Assembly: GCA_910577415.1 (NCBI GenBank)
Contig: CAJTLK010000055.1
Location: 1 to 11,975 of the forward strand
Length of the DNA: 11,975 nucleotides
Source: an uncultured Oscillospiraceae bacterium
Lineage (GTDB): Bacteria > Bacillota > Clostridia > Oscillospirales > Oscillospiraceae
Direction: 5' to 3'
Shown: one piece after another, positions 1-7,267 of the stretch
How positions within the stretch are numbered: position 1 is the first letter of the stretch
Layout: the number at the start of each line of letters is the position of its first letter
Translations under genes and position numbers: made by a program
Notes under the pieces: model-generated
Told to the model about the DNA's origin: nothing
Databases searched by the model: none
The model's input: the letters and a program-made list of their open reading frames with translations, nothing else

Positions 1-1650
1 GGCAAGGGCCATCTGGTCCGGGAGATCGACGCCCTGGGCGGCGAGATGGCCAAGGCCGCGGACAGGGCCTGTATCCAGTACCGCTTGCTCAACAAGGGCA
101 AAGGCCCCGCCGTCTGGTCTCTCCGGGCCCAGGCAGACCGCCGCCGCTATCAGGAGATCATGAAGCACACCCTGGAAATGCAGAAAAACCTTTGGGTGAA
201 GCAGGCGGAGATCACGGATATCCTGACGGAGAACGGAGCGGTGTCCGCCGTCCGCACCGCCTACGGCGCGGTATATACGGTGAAGGCTGTCATTGTTTGC
301 TCGGGCACCTACCTGGCCGGACGGACCATTGTGGGAGAGGTGACCAGGGACTCCGGCCCCGACGGCCTTTCCGCCGCCTGGTCTCTGTCCGACAGTCTCC
401 GTTCCCTGGGGGTGACCCTCCGCCGCTTCAAGACGGGTACGCCCCCCCGGGTGAACCGGCGGAGCGTGGACTTTTCCAAAATGGAGCTTCAAGTGGGAGA
501 CGAGCGCCCAGTGCCCTTTTCCTTCTCTACTGGGGAAGCCCCGGAGAACCGGGCGGTATGCTACCTCACCTACACTACGGAGGCCACCCACAGGGTCATC
601 CGGGCCAATCTGGACCGTTCCCCCCTCTACGACGGTACCATAGAGGGAGTGGGACCTCGGTATTGCCCCTCCATTGAGACCAAGATCGTCCGCTTCCCTG
701 ACAAGTCCCGTCACCAGCTTTTTGTGGAGCCTATGGGGCTGAACACGGAAGAGCTGTATATCCAGGGCTTTTCCTCCTCTCTTCCCGAGGAGGTCCAGGT
801 GGAAATGCTCCACACCGTTCCTGGCCTGGAGAGAGCCGAGATGACCCGGGCGGCCTATGCCATCGAGTACGACTGTGTGGACCCTACTGAGCTGCGGTCC
901 ACCCTGGAGCACAAAAAAGTCCCCGGCCTCTATGGCGCGGGGCAGTTCAACGGCTCCTCGGGCTACGAGGAAGCGGCGGCCCAGGGGCTGATGGCGGGCG
1001 TCAACGCCGCCCGGAAGATACTGGGGCTGACCCCGGTGGTTTTGGGCCGGGAGGAGGGGTACATCGGGGTGCTCATCGACGACCTGGTGACCAAGGGCAC
1101 CAACGAGCCCTACCGCATGATGACCTCCCGCACCGAATACCGGCTTTTGCAACGCCAGGACAACGCCGACAAAAGGCTTGCCCACATCGGCCATGAAATT
1201 GGCCTGGTCAGCGACGAGGTCTACGAGGCGGTGAAGGAAAAGTACGCCGCCGTGGAAAAAGAAATTTCCCGCCTGGAAAGGACCTCCTGTCCGGGGGGAC
1301 ATCTGGCCGACCTGCTCCGCAGGCCGGAAAATACCTATGAAAGTATTGCGTCCCTTGATCCCCAGCGGCCCCAGCTGCCTGCGGCAGTCACCGAGGCGGC
1401 GGAGATCGAGATCAAATACGCCGGGTACATCCGCCGCCAGGAGAAACAGGTACAGGAGATGAAAAGGCTGGAGCGGCGGCCCATCCCGGCGGGGCTGGAC
1501 TACCTCTCCATGGAGGGCCTTCGGCTGGAGGCCCGGCAAAAGCTGGATGAGATACGCCCGGAGAACCTGGGCCAGGCCAGCCGCATCTCCGGGGTCAGCC
1601 CTGCCGACGTGGCGGCACTGATGGTCTACCTGGAAAAGGAAAAGCCGTAG
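1..1650 (+). CDS. mnmG: tRNA uridine-5-carboxymethylaminomethyl(34) synthesis enzyme MnmG (GidA), 5'-truncated
   Basis: FAD-dependent subunit of the MnmE-MnmG complex, which in the known family installs the cmnm5 group on U34 of tRNAs reading two-codon boxes, using methylene-tetrahydrofolate and glycine. The reading frame is open from base 1 ([14 protein letters not shown]..., directly comparable with the GKGHLVKEVDALGG region of E. coli MnmG), so the start and the N-terminal FAD-binding glycine-rich loop lie upstream of the window; roughly 45-50 residues are missing. Family landmarks visible: RAQADR near the start, the TGTPPRV segment (codons for it near 436-456), [20 protein letters not shown] (about 727-786), [18 protein letters not shown] (about 937-990) and the C-terminal [19 protein letters not shown] helix bundle. 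It ends with TAG at 1648-1650. The next gene begins 51 nt downstream on the same strand, suggesting co-transcription with a serpin and mnmA. rsmG, a frequent neighbour in other bacteria, is not present here. Confidence 0.97.
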   Translation, partial: GKGHLVREIDALGGEMAKAADRACIQYRLLNKGKGPAVWSLRAQADRRRYQEIMKHTLEMQKNLWVKQAEITDILTENGAVSAVRTAYGAVYTVKAVIVCSGTYLAGRTIVGEVTRDSGPDGLSAAWSLSDSLRSLGVTLRRFKTGTPPRVNRRSVDFSKMELQVGDERPVPFSFSTGEAPENRAVCYLTYTTEATHRVIRANLDRSPLYDGTIEGVGPRYCPSIETKIVRFPDKSRHQLFVEPMGLNTEELYIQGFSSSLPEEVQVEMLHTVPGLERAEMTRAAYAIEYDCVDPTELRSTLEHKKVPGLYGAGQFNGSSGYEEAAAQGLMAGVNAARKILGLTPVVLGREEGYIGVLIDDLVTKGTNEPYRMMTSRTEYRLLQRQDNADKRLAHIGHEIGLVSDEVYEAVKEKYAAVEKEISRLERTSCPGGHLADLLRRPENTYESIASLDPQRPQLPAAVTEAAEIEIKYAGYIRRQEKQVQEMKRLERRPIPAGLDYLSMEGLRLEARQKLDEIRPENLGQASRISGVSPADVAALMVYLEKEKP

Positions 1651-1670
1651 GGAACAAATTTTTCCTTTTC
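1633..1670 (+). other. A/T-rich inverted repeat across the mnmG stop codon
   Basis: GAAAAGGAAAA (1633-1643) is exactly complementary to TTTTCCTTTTC (1660-1670), giving an 11-bp stem with a 16-nt loop containing the mnmG stop. It is weak for a terminator because the stem is A/T-rich. It might attenuate or process the transcript between mnmG and the serpin gene, or be incidental to the lysine/glutamate-coding purine run. Confidence 0.35.
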
Positions 1671-1701
1671 TCATCTAATCCCTCAAAAGGAGGGAGCTTC
1701 C

Positions 1702-3000
1702 ATGAAACGCAATGCCGCCATTTCTCTGCTTCTGGCTTTGAGTTTGCTCTCCGGCTGTACCGCCGGTGCCACGGAGCCTTCCGGGATACCGCACGAGACC
1801 CTTGATCCTCTGCGGATAGAAGAAGAAAAGTTCCCCGCGCCGGGGCCGGCAGGGCCAACGGAAAGCCATACTCCTCAGGGGGCGGAGGAGGCTGGGGAGA
1901 CGTCCGGCAACGCCTTGGCCATGGCCCTGCTCCGGGTGGAGTGCGCCCGGAAGGACGGCAACGTTATTTTGTCACCCTTGTCCATTCAGACCGCTCTGGC
2001 CATGGCCTCGGAGGGGGCCGCCGGGGAGGCCAAGGAGGCGTTGGAGGCTCTGGGCCTCAGCGGGGGACAGGGAGCCAGTCTGTCCCAGACCGCCGGGGAC
2101 AGCGTCCTCGCCATTGCCAACTCCATGTGGTTCAATGAGAAGCTCAGCGGCAAGGTGAACCAGGGCTTCAAGAATGTTTTGTCCTCTGAATACGGTGCGA
2201 AGGAGGGCTATTTTACCCCCAAGAGCCTGGATTCCGTCCGGGAGATCAACGGTTGGGTAAAAGAGAAGACCCAGGAGAAGATCGACACCATCATCACCGA
2301 GGACGCCCTTTCGGAGGACGCCCTGGCTGTGCTTGTCAACGCTATCTATTTTGGCGGAAAATGGGTGGAGCCCTTTGAAGACTTCCAGGTGCGGGAGGGG
2401 AAATTCCACGCCGGGAGCGGCCAAGAGACCAGGGAGCAGGATGCAGAGCTGATGTTCTCGCAGGAAAAGACCTACTTTGAAAATGAGCTGGCCACCGGGT
2501 TTTCCAAGCGCTATGAAAGCGGCTATGAGTTTATCGGGCTTCTGCCGAAAACCGCCGGATCGGAGGGTCTGGAGGAGGTCCTCAACGGGCTGGACCTGGA
2601 CGAGTTCCTCAATAGCCGTACCTGGGAATATGATGTGGGCATCGCCATTCCCAAGTTTGAGCTGGAATACGCCAACTCCCTGCGACAGACCTTGATAAAA
2701 ATGGGTCTGGGGAGCCTTTTTGAGGAACATTCCCTGGACGCTATGCTCACCGACGAGGCCCTGACCCTGGGGGACACCGCCTGGGTGGGCGACGTGCTCC
2801 ACAAGACCTACATGAAGATGTATGAAACCGGCACCGAGGCGGCGGCTTCCACGGCCATCGTGGTCAAATACGGCACCACCTCCATTGCCCGGCCCAGGGA
2901 GTACCGGGAGGTCATTTTGGACCGGCCCTTTGCCTTCCTCATCCGGGATATGGAGAGTGAACGCATCGTCTTTTGCGGGGCGGTGAACAGCGTAGAGTAA
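1702..3000 (+). CDS. Lipoprotein serpin (serine protease inhibitor, I4 family)
   Basis: Predicted 432-residue surface-anchored serpin. Residues 1-19 form a lipoprotein signal peptide: K2-R3, a hydrophobic run (residues 5-16) and lipobox LSGC with lipidated Cys19. A low-complexity Pro/Glu-rich linker (about 20-70) precedes the serpin fold. Diagnostic segments: NVILSPLSIQTALAMASEGA (helix B region), NAIYFGGKWVEPF, the reactive-centre hinge GTEAAASTA starting at Gly377, and the C-terminal DRPFAFLIRD...FCGAV strand. The hinge (Gly-Thr-Glu-Ala-Ala-Ala-Ser-Thr) has the small residues needed for loop insertion, so it looks inhibitory rather than a non-inhibitory relative. The loop between the hinge and the RPF motif is about 7 residues longer than in alpha-1-antitrypsin, leaving P1 uncertain. 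The start is set by the strong AAAAGGAGGG about 6 nt upstream of ATG 1702. It lies between mnmG and mnmA, same strand. By analogy with gut-commensal and oral bacterial serpins it may protect against host or neighbour proteases; the target is unknown. Confidence 0.95.
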   Translation: MKRNAAISLLLALSLLSGCTAGATEPSGIPHETLDPLRIEEEKFPAPGPAGPTESHTPQGAEEAGETSGNALAMALLRVECARKDGNVILSPLSIQTALAMASEGAAGEAKEALEALGLSGGQGASLSQTAGDSVLAIANSMWFNEKLSGKVNQGFKNVLSSEYGAKEGYFTPKSLDSVREINGWVKEKTQEKIDTIITEDALSEDALAVLVNAIYFGGKWVEPFEDFQVREGKFHAGSGQETREQDAELMFSQEKTYFENELATGFSKRYESGYEFIGLLPKTAGSEGLEEVLNGLDLDEFLNSRTWEYDVGIAIPKFELEYANSLRQTLIKMGLGSLFEEHSLDAMLTDEALTLGDTAWVGDVLHKTYMKMYETGTEAAASTAIVVKYGTTSIARPREYREVILDRPFAFLIRDMESERIVFCGAVNSVE

Positions 3001-3053
3001 AAACGGCCCTCCCCAGGGAGGACCGACAGGACGAGGACCGGGGGGGAGAGAGC

Positions 3054-4082
3054 ATGAAACCGAACATCGTTCTGGGTCTCTCCGGCGGGGTGGACTCCGC
3101 CGTGGCGGCCTGTCTCCTTATGGAGGACTATACCGTCATCGGCGTCTATCTCTCCATCGGTTCCGAGGGAGCGGACGGGGAAGCCGACGCCCGCCGGGTG
3201 GCGGAGGAGCTAGGGATCGGCTTCCGGAGCGTAGATATTTCGGAGGCCCTGGAGCAGCACGTGAAGGCCCCCTTTGCCGCCGACTACCTCTCCGGGCGGA
3301 CTCCCCTGCCCTGCGCCCGGTGCAACCCCCTGGTAAAGTTCCCAGCTCTTTTGGCCGTTGCCGACGAAATAGGGGCGGAATATGTGGCCACCGGGCATTA
3401 TGCCAGGGTGGAAAGCGCGGGGGAGCGCGCCCTGCTCAAACGGGGGCGGGAGGCCAACGACCAGTCCTATCTCCTCTCCCGGCTGCCCCAAAATATTTTA
3501 CAAAGAGTTATTTTTCCCTTGGGAAATTACGAGAAGGTATCGGTCCGGGCCATGGCGGCGGAGTTTGGTATCCCGGTGGCGGAGAAGCCGGACAGCATGG
3601 AGATCTGCTTCATCCCCGGCGACGACTACGCTGGGTGGTTGGAGCGCCGGGGGGAAACGCCTCCTCCCGGGGACTTTGTCTCCACCGATGGCGGGGTGCT
3701 GGGCCGCCACGGCGGCATCCACCGCTACACCCTGGGACAGGGGCGGGGGCTGGGGGTGTCCGGACCTCGCCGTTACTATGTTTCCGCCATCGATCCCGCC
3801 GCCAACACCGTCACTCTCTCCGACGGTTCCGACCTGGAAAAGACAGAAATATTTTGTGCTTGCCCCAACTGGATCGCCATAGACCGCCTCACCGCTCCCC
3901 TGGAGGTCGCTGCCCGGTTCCGCCACAGCAAAAGCGAGGCGCCCTGCACCATCCGCCCCATGGAAAACGGCGTTTTGGTGGAGGCCCACAGCCCGGTCCG
4001 CGCCCCCACGCCAGGGCAGCTGGCGGCATTCTACGAGGGGGATACGGTGATAGGCTCGGCCTGGATCGAAAGCGCGGAATAA
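3054..4082 (+). CDS. mnmA: tRNA-specific 2-thiouridylase MnmA (TrmU family)
   Basis: 342-residue ATP-dependent tRNA thiolase. In this family the enzyme adenylates U34 of tRNA-Lys, -Glu and -Gln and transfers sulfur from a persulfide relay to make s2U34. Visible: PP-loop SGGVDS at residues 10-15; TPLPCARCNPLVKF with the likely catalytic Cys90 (Cys87 is the common preceding Cys); GHYARV near 114-119; second active-site Cys185 in EICFIPGDDY; C-terminal barrel with RAPTPGQLAAFYEGD and GSAWIES. ATG 3054 is chosen because MKPNIVLGLSGGVDS starts the domain and a GGGGGGAGAG Shine-Dalgarno lies just upstream. An in-frame extension to 2973 would overlap the serpin gene and is non-conserved-looking. The protein is shorter than the roughly 360-370 residues typical of MnmA; the segment after the first beta-alpha unit (residues 34-44) lacks the Cys-containing stretch common there, so a paralogue or divergent MnmA is possible. 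It sits 53 nt after the serpin and in the same unit as mnmG. Confidence 0.93.
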   Translation: MKPNIVLGLSGGVDSAVAACLLMEDYTVIGVYLSIGSEGADGEADARRVAEELGIGFRSVDISEALEQHVKAPFAADYLSGRTPLPCARCNPLVKFPALLAVADEIGAEYVATGHYARVESAGERALLKRGREANDQSYLLSRLPQNILQRVIFPLGNYEKVSVRAMAAEFGIPVAEKPDSMEICFIPGDDYAGWLERRGETPPPGDFVSTDGGVLGRHGGIHRYTLGQGRGLGVSGPRRYYVSAIDPAANTVTLSDGSDLEKTEIFCACPNWIAIDRLTAPLEVAARFRHSKSEAPCTIRPMENGVLVEAHSPVRAPTPGQLAAFYEGDTVIGSAWIESAE

Positions 4083-4102
4083 AAATTTTGAAAAGAACGA
4101 AG

Positions 4103-4135
4103 AAAGGTGGCCGACGTCATGTCGGCCACCTTTTC
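4103..4135. terminator. Bidirectional intrinsic terminator between mnmA and the HD gene
   Basis: A 13-bp perfect stem (4103-4115 with 4121-4133), 5-nt loop GTCAT, ends in TTTT on the plus strand; on the minus strand the stem likewise ends in a short T run (CTTTCTTCGTTC). It lies 20 nt after the mnmA stop and 22 nt after the stop of the convergent HD gene, so it plausibly ends both transcripts. Confidence 0.85.
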
Positions 4136-4157
4136 GCGTATCCCGGATCATTTCCGT

Positions 4158-4748
4158 TCAGCCCTGGTCCTTGCCTTCCAGAAAGTAGGTGGCCTCCATG
4201 TCGGCCACACTGAGGGCAAAGGCCAGGGGATACTGCTCCAACGCCTGTCCTACCAGCCGGGCGTCCTCCTGGCCGGAGAAGCCCATGTGCCAGCGGATAG
4301 CCATGGCCTCCTGCCGGGTGAGCTTCATAAAGCCGGAGATGATGTATACGCTCTTTTCCCCGTGGCCGTAAGGCATGGGATCGTCAAAGTAGAAGGTGGG
4401 CACCTTCTCCCATACCCCGGTGGCGTCGTTTTTCACGTTCCGGGTCCCGGCCTTGTAGCAGCCCACCTTGCACAGGTCATGAAGCAGGGCGGCAATGGCT
4501 ACGCTCTCCGCTTCCACCTCCAGGCCGTACAGCTCCGTCACCCGCTCCCGGGCAAGGTAATCCACCAGACAGTGGTAGACGTTGAGGGAGTGGTCGCACA
4601 GTCCTCCGGCATAGGCCCCGTGAAACTTGGTGGAGGCGGGGCAGGTGAAAAAGTCCGACTTGTTTTCCAGATAGTCCAGCAGGGCGTCGGCTCCCTCACG
4701 GTGGATGTGGTCCTTAAAAATTTCAATAAATTCCGCTTTTCCGCTCAT
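4158..4748 (-). CDS. HD-domain phosphohydrolase family protein
   Basis: 196-residue metal-dependent HD-superfamily protein. Visible metal-ligand pattern: His43 (KFHGAYAGGL), His53 (DHSLNVYH), His90-Asp91 (ALLHDLCKVG), His129 (YGHGEKS), His154 (RWHMG) and Asp183 (SVADMEATYF). The arrangement H...HxxxV...HD...H...H...D matches the HD domain found alone in many Firmicutes and phages and in the C-terminal half of the YhaM 3'-5' exoribonuclease, but no OB-fold N-terminus is present, so substrate (nucleotide or RNA) is unknown. ATG 4748 is preferred over an upstream ATG at 4808: it has AAAGGAG about 8 nt before it, and the upstream start would overlap luxC and add non-conserved-looking residues. 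It is the last gene of the luxE-luxC-HD unit, 46 nt after luxC. A small hairpin, GACGGC/GCCGTC at 4778-4793, lies in that gap. Confidence 0.88.
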   Translation of the reverse strand: MSGKAEFIEIFKDHIHREGADALLDYLENKSDFFTCPASTKFHGAYAGGLCDHSLNVYHCLVDYLARERVTELYGLEVEAESVAIAALLHDLCKVGCYKAGTRNVKNDATGVWEKVPTFYFDDPMPYGHGEKSVYIISGFMKLTRQEAMAIRWHMGFSGQEDARLVGQALEQYPLAFALSVADMEATYFLEGKDQG

Positions 4749-4794
4749 GGTATCGGCTCCTTTGCACAGGGTGGGTGGACGGCTGTCGCCGTCT

Positions 4795-6060
4795 CTATTT
4801 TTCAACATCGGCTATCCGGGTATAGCGGCGGAGGGGGTATTCTCCGTCGTGGGCCTCACCGGGGAAGGAGTGGGACAGGCTCCCCGCCCGGGTGATCCGG
4901 GTGACTCCCGAGCGAAGGAGCAGATCGGTGAGGGCTTCCCGCTTTTCCGGGGAGCAGATCAGCCCTGCTGTCTGGAGCCTGCCCTTCTGCCGCCGGAGGG
5001 CGGCCAGGAGCCTCTCTTGGGGTAAAAGCTTCACCAAAACGTTGCCCTCCATGGGGGAAAGCTCCAGCTCATCGCCGGGGCATAAAACGATTGAGCAGCC
5101 CTTGCCGGAAAAGAGGTGTTCCCCCTCCGCCCGGCCCTCCACGATACGGCAGAGCAGGGCGGTGTGCCCGCTGAGGGAGGCTTGCGCCCCAAGCTCCGGG
5201 GGCTTATGAAGCGCTCCGGCGGCACGCTCCAAATGGGGGAGGAAGCTTTGGCAGAAGGCTTCCCCCTCCGCCCTTTCGGCGGTATCCAGGAAGATGACCT
5301 GACAGGAGGAGCAAAGCCGCTGACCCGTGGCAATAATGTGCCGGGCCAGGGCGGAAAGCTCCTCTGTCTCGTTTTCATAGCCCGAGATATAGGTAAAGCC
5401 CAGCCGGTGTCCCCATTCAATGAGCTTGCAGCCGGGAGGGGCCAGAGAGCGCAGGGAAGCTATCGCTCCGTCGCCGCCCCAGGTGACTACTCCGTCGGAC
5501 AGGGAGCACAAGCGCTTCAGGGTCCCGGTCTCTGAGGAGGAGAAGGTGAAGGCATAGAGGAAGGGAGCCAGCGCCGGGGCTTGGTCGGTAAGGAGCTGCA
5601 GCGCCGCCAGGGACAGGCCCTTGTCGCTGTGGGGAAGTTTGATGAGGTTCACGTTGCCGCAGAGAAGACCTTCTACGGCGCTGTACACGGGAAGCCCCGG
5701 CATATTTCCCGCCGTTATGTGGAGGAGGGTCCCCAGGGGAAGGCGGCGGGCGGCGGTCCGCCCGTGGCTCTGGGGAACAAAGGGGGGGTCTCCCAGTTCG
5801 GTTTTCAGCTTGGATTCCAGGGCCTCCCGGCGCAGAAGGGGGAGCAGGTCGTTCAGACTGGCCCCCGCCGGAAGATATTGACGGAGCAGAGGATCAAACT
5901 CTCCCGCTTCCAGGCGTCCGGCCAGGGCGTCCAGGGCGGAGATGACGGTCTCCGGAGAAAGGGAGGCCATGGCTTTGGCTGCGTTGATCTCGTCTTCCAG
6001 GGTATCCAGCAGGGTGGGAAGGACGCTGTCGGGGAGAAGCTGTCCGTGGGCAAAGATCAT
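4795..6060 (-). CDS. luxC: Acyl-CoA/acyl-protein reductase, LuxC family
   Basis: 421-residue protein of the LuxC family (aldehyde-dehydrogenase fold), which reduces activated long-chain acyl groups to fatty aldehydes with NADPH. Visible: the nucleotide-binding-type segment LPLGTLLHITAGNMPGLPVY (107-126) with GLLCGNVNLIKLPHSD (131-146), a WGGDGAI motif (194-200), and the putative acyl-accepting Cys250 in GQRLCSSCQV, equivalent to the CSS motif of marine LuxC. Length is slightly below the roughly 470-480 residues of luminous-bacteria LuxC. ATG 6060 overlaps the luxE stop as ATGA, and GGAGGG sits 6-8 nt upstream, so the two are likely translationally coupled. Partner luxE activates the fatty acid; no luxD thioesterase or luxAB luciferase is in the window, so the aldehyde is presumably used for something other than light, for example lipid or wall modification (inference). 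The symbol is by family; the role is not bioluminescence. Confidence 0.88.
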   Translation of the reverse strand: MIFAHGQLLPDSVLPTLLDTLEDEINAAKAMASLSPETVISALDALAGRLEAGEFDPLLRQYLPAGASLNDLLPLLRREALESKLKTELGDPPFVPQSHGRTAARRLPLGTLLHITAGNMPGLPVYSAVEGLLCGNVNLIKLPHSDKGLSLAALQLLTDQAPALAPFLYAFTFSSSETGTLKRLCSLSDGVVTWGGDGAIASLRSLAPPGCKLIEWGHRLGFTYISGYENETEELSALARHIIATGQRLCSSCQVIFLDTAERAEGEAFCQSFLPHLERAAGALHKPPELGAQASLSGHTALLCRIVEGRAEGEHLFSGKGCSIVLCPGDELELSPMEGNVLVKLLPQERLLAALRRQKGRLQTAGLICSPEKREALTDLLLRSGVTRITRAGSLSHSFPGEAHDGEYPLRRYTRIADVEK

Positions 6061-7202
6061 GGCTGCTCCCTCCTTCCGCCAAAGCTCTCATCGCCCCCCA
6101 GAAGTTCGGCGGCGCCGGCGGCGCAGGTGGTGATGTCTCCCATCCCCACCCGGCCCAAAATGGTAAGGTAGGGGCTTTGTATGCCGCAGCCGCATTTTTC
6201 TCCCGGCGTAAGGTAGCCCAGGTCGTCGGTCATGACGCTGAGGGTAGGAGTAGCGGTCATGAGAGGGGAGATGAGGTTCACAAGTCCCACCCGGCCCATG
6301 GGCAGCGGCTCCAGGGTATCCGGGTCCCGGATGATACAGCGGCCATAAATGGGAATGTGAAAGTGGTGCCGGGGACAGGCGTTATAAAAAATGGGGTGCT
6401 CCACCGCTCCGAAGAGTTCATTGATATTGCTTTCTGGGATGCCCAGGACCTTTTCCGCCAGGGCATAGAGGGTGTGCTTGTCCACCTCCTGGGCGTAGTG
6501 CTGCTTCCAGCCCCCGGCCAGGATGATACGGGAACCCCTGGGGAGGGAGACCTTCAACCCCAACTCCTCCATCCGTGTCAATCCGAACCAGAGATAGGAG
6601 GGAAAGCCGATGATCCGGGTAGGGAATTTCGAGCTGCCCAGTTTTTCCAGGGCCTTGGCTACCCCGTCCAGGTCGGGTACGTAGGCGCCGTTGACCATGT
6701 TGAGGGCATAGGTGCGGGAGAGGGGTGGGGAAAAATGGGTCAGGCCAAACATGGTGCGGGTGACGCCGGTATGGTTGCCCTTTTGGGGGCGGTAGCCCAG
6801 CACCACACAATGGGCGGGAACGGGAGAGGCCAGACCGTGACGAAGGCCCAGCCGCACCACCATGGGAGCCTCGGCCAGGATACAGCCCCAGTCAAAGCCT
6901 ACCTGGCTAAAGCGTCCGCTGGTGCCCGAGGAGGTGACCTTCATGGCCATACGCCACCCTGGCATGGAAAAGAGGGCCTTCCGCTTGAAAAAGAGGGTGG
7001 GCAGAACGGGGATCTTGGCAAGGTCGTCTGTGGTTTGCAGCTGCTCCGGGGAAAAGCCCAGGTGGGCGCAGATAGCGGCGTAGCCGGGGCAGTGGGCGAT
7101 GTGGTAGGCGGCGTTGGAGCGGCAGGCCCGGAGAAAGGCGGCGTCGGAGCGGGGCAGGTCGTAGGGCCTGGACTTCCAGAAAAGCCGCTGACGGCTGAGC
7201 AT
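6057..7202 (-). CDS. luxE: Acyl-protein synthetase, LuxE family (long-chain-fatty-acid adenylation)
   Basis: 381-residue member of the LuxE family (distant relatives of the ANL adenylating enzymes), which activates a fatty acid as acyl-AMP and passes it through a Cys to LuxC. Visible: IPVLPTLFFKRKALFS (64-79), the adenylate-loop motif TSSGTSG (90-96), a GNHTGVTRTMFG segment, GFPSYLW, NELFGAVEHPIFYNACPRHHFH, and a C-terminal TDDLGY...CGCGIQSPYLTILGRVG block of the kind seen in Firmicutes homologues. ATG 7202 is chosen because AAAGGAGG lies about 8 nt upstream and MLSRQRLFWKS begins conserved-looking sequence; an extension to 7286 would run through the predicted promoter and operator. First gene of the luxE-luxC-HD unit. 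Substrate chain length and fate cannot be told from the sequence. Confidence 0.88.
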   Translation of the reverse strand: MLSRQRLFWKSRPYDLPRSDAAFLRACRSNAAYHIAHCPGYAAICAHLGFSPEQLQTTDDLAKIPVLPTLFFKRKALFSMPGWRMAMKVTSSGTSGRFSQVGFDWGCILAEAPMVVRLGLRHGLASPVPAHCVVLGYRPQKGNHTGVTRTMFGLTHFSPPLSRTYALNMVNGAYVPDLDGVAKALEKLGSSKFPTRIIGFPSYLWFGLTRMEELGLKVSLPRGSRIILAGGWKQHYAQEVDKHTLYALAEKVLGIPESNINELFGAVEHPIFYNACPRHHFHIPIYGRCIIRDPDTLEPLPMGRVGLVNLISPLMTATPTLSVMTDDLGYLTPGEKCGCGIQSPYLTILGRVGMGDITTCAAGAAELLGGDESFGGRREQP

Positions 7203-7224
7203 GGCGACGCCTCCTTTCAGTGAG

Positions 7225-7250
7225 ATACGGTTTTTCTTATCATACCGTAT
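7225..7250. promoter_or_regulatory. Inverted-repeat operator candidate overlapping the luxE -10
   Basis: ATACGGT (7225-7231) and ACCGTAT (7244-7250) form a perfect 7-bp inverted repeat with a 12-nt spacer, about 19 bp centre to centre, suited to a dimeric regulator binding two successive major grooves. It covers the -10 hexamer and the expected start site of the luxE promoter, a typical repressor position. No regulator gene is adjacent, so the binder is unknown. Confidence 0.5.
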
Positions 7251-7267
7251 TCGCGCTGGGCATGCAA
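7239..7267 (-). promoter_or_regulatory. Predicted sigma-A-type promoter of luxE-luxC-HD
   Basis: On the minus strand TTGCAT (7267-7262) is followed after 17 bp by TATGAT (7244-7239). The -10 matches 5 of 6 consensus bases, the -35 only 3 of 6. Expected start near 7232, giving a leader of about 30 nt ending in AAAGGAGG. Confidence 0.5.

Noticed and set aside
3001..3022. Terminator after the serpin gene (small CCTCC/GGAGG hairpin)
   Set aside because: The stem is only about 5 bp and no T run follows; mnmA begins within 53 nt with its own ribosome binding site, so read-through is more likely.
4107..4895. Plus-strand open frame (262 codons) antisense to the HD gene, starting in the terminator hairpin
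   Set aside because: It begins inside the 13-bp terminator stem and covers a clear HD-domain gene on the other strand.
4158..7202. Bioluminescence operon
   Set aside because: LuxC and LuxE family proteins are present, but no luciferase subunits, thioesterase or flavin reductase are nearby.
6177..7223. Plus-strand open frame (348 codons) antisense to luxE
   Set aside because: Low-complexity Gly/Val/Gln-rich translation with no family resemblance; the opposite strand is a clear LuxE.
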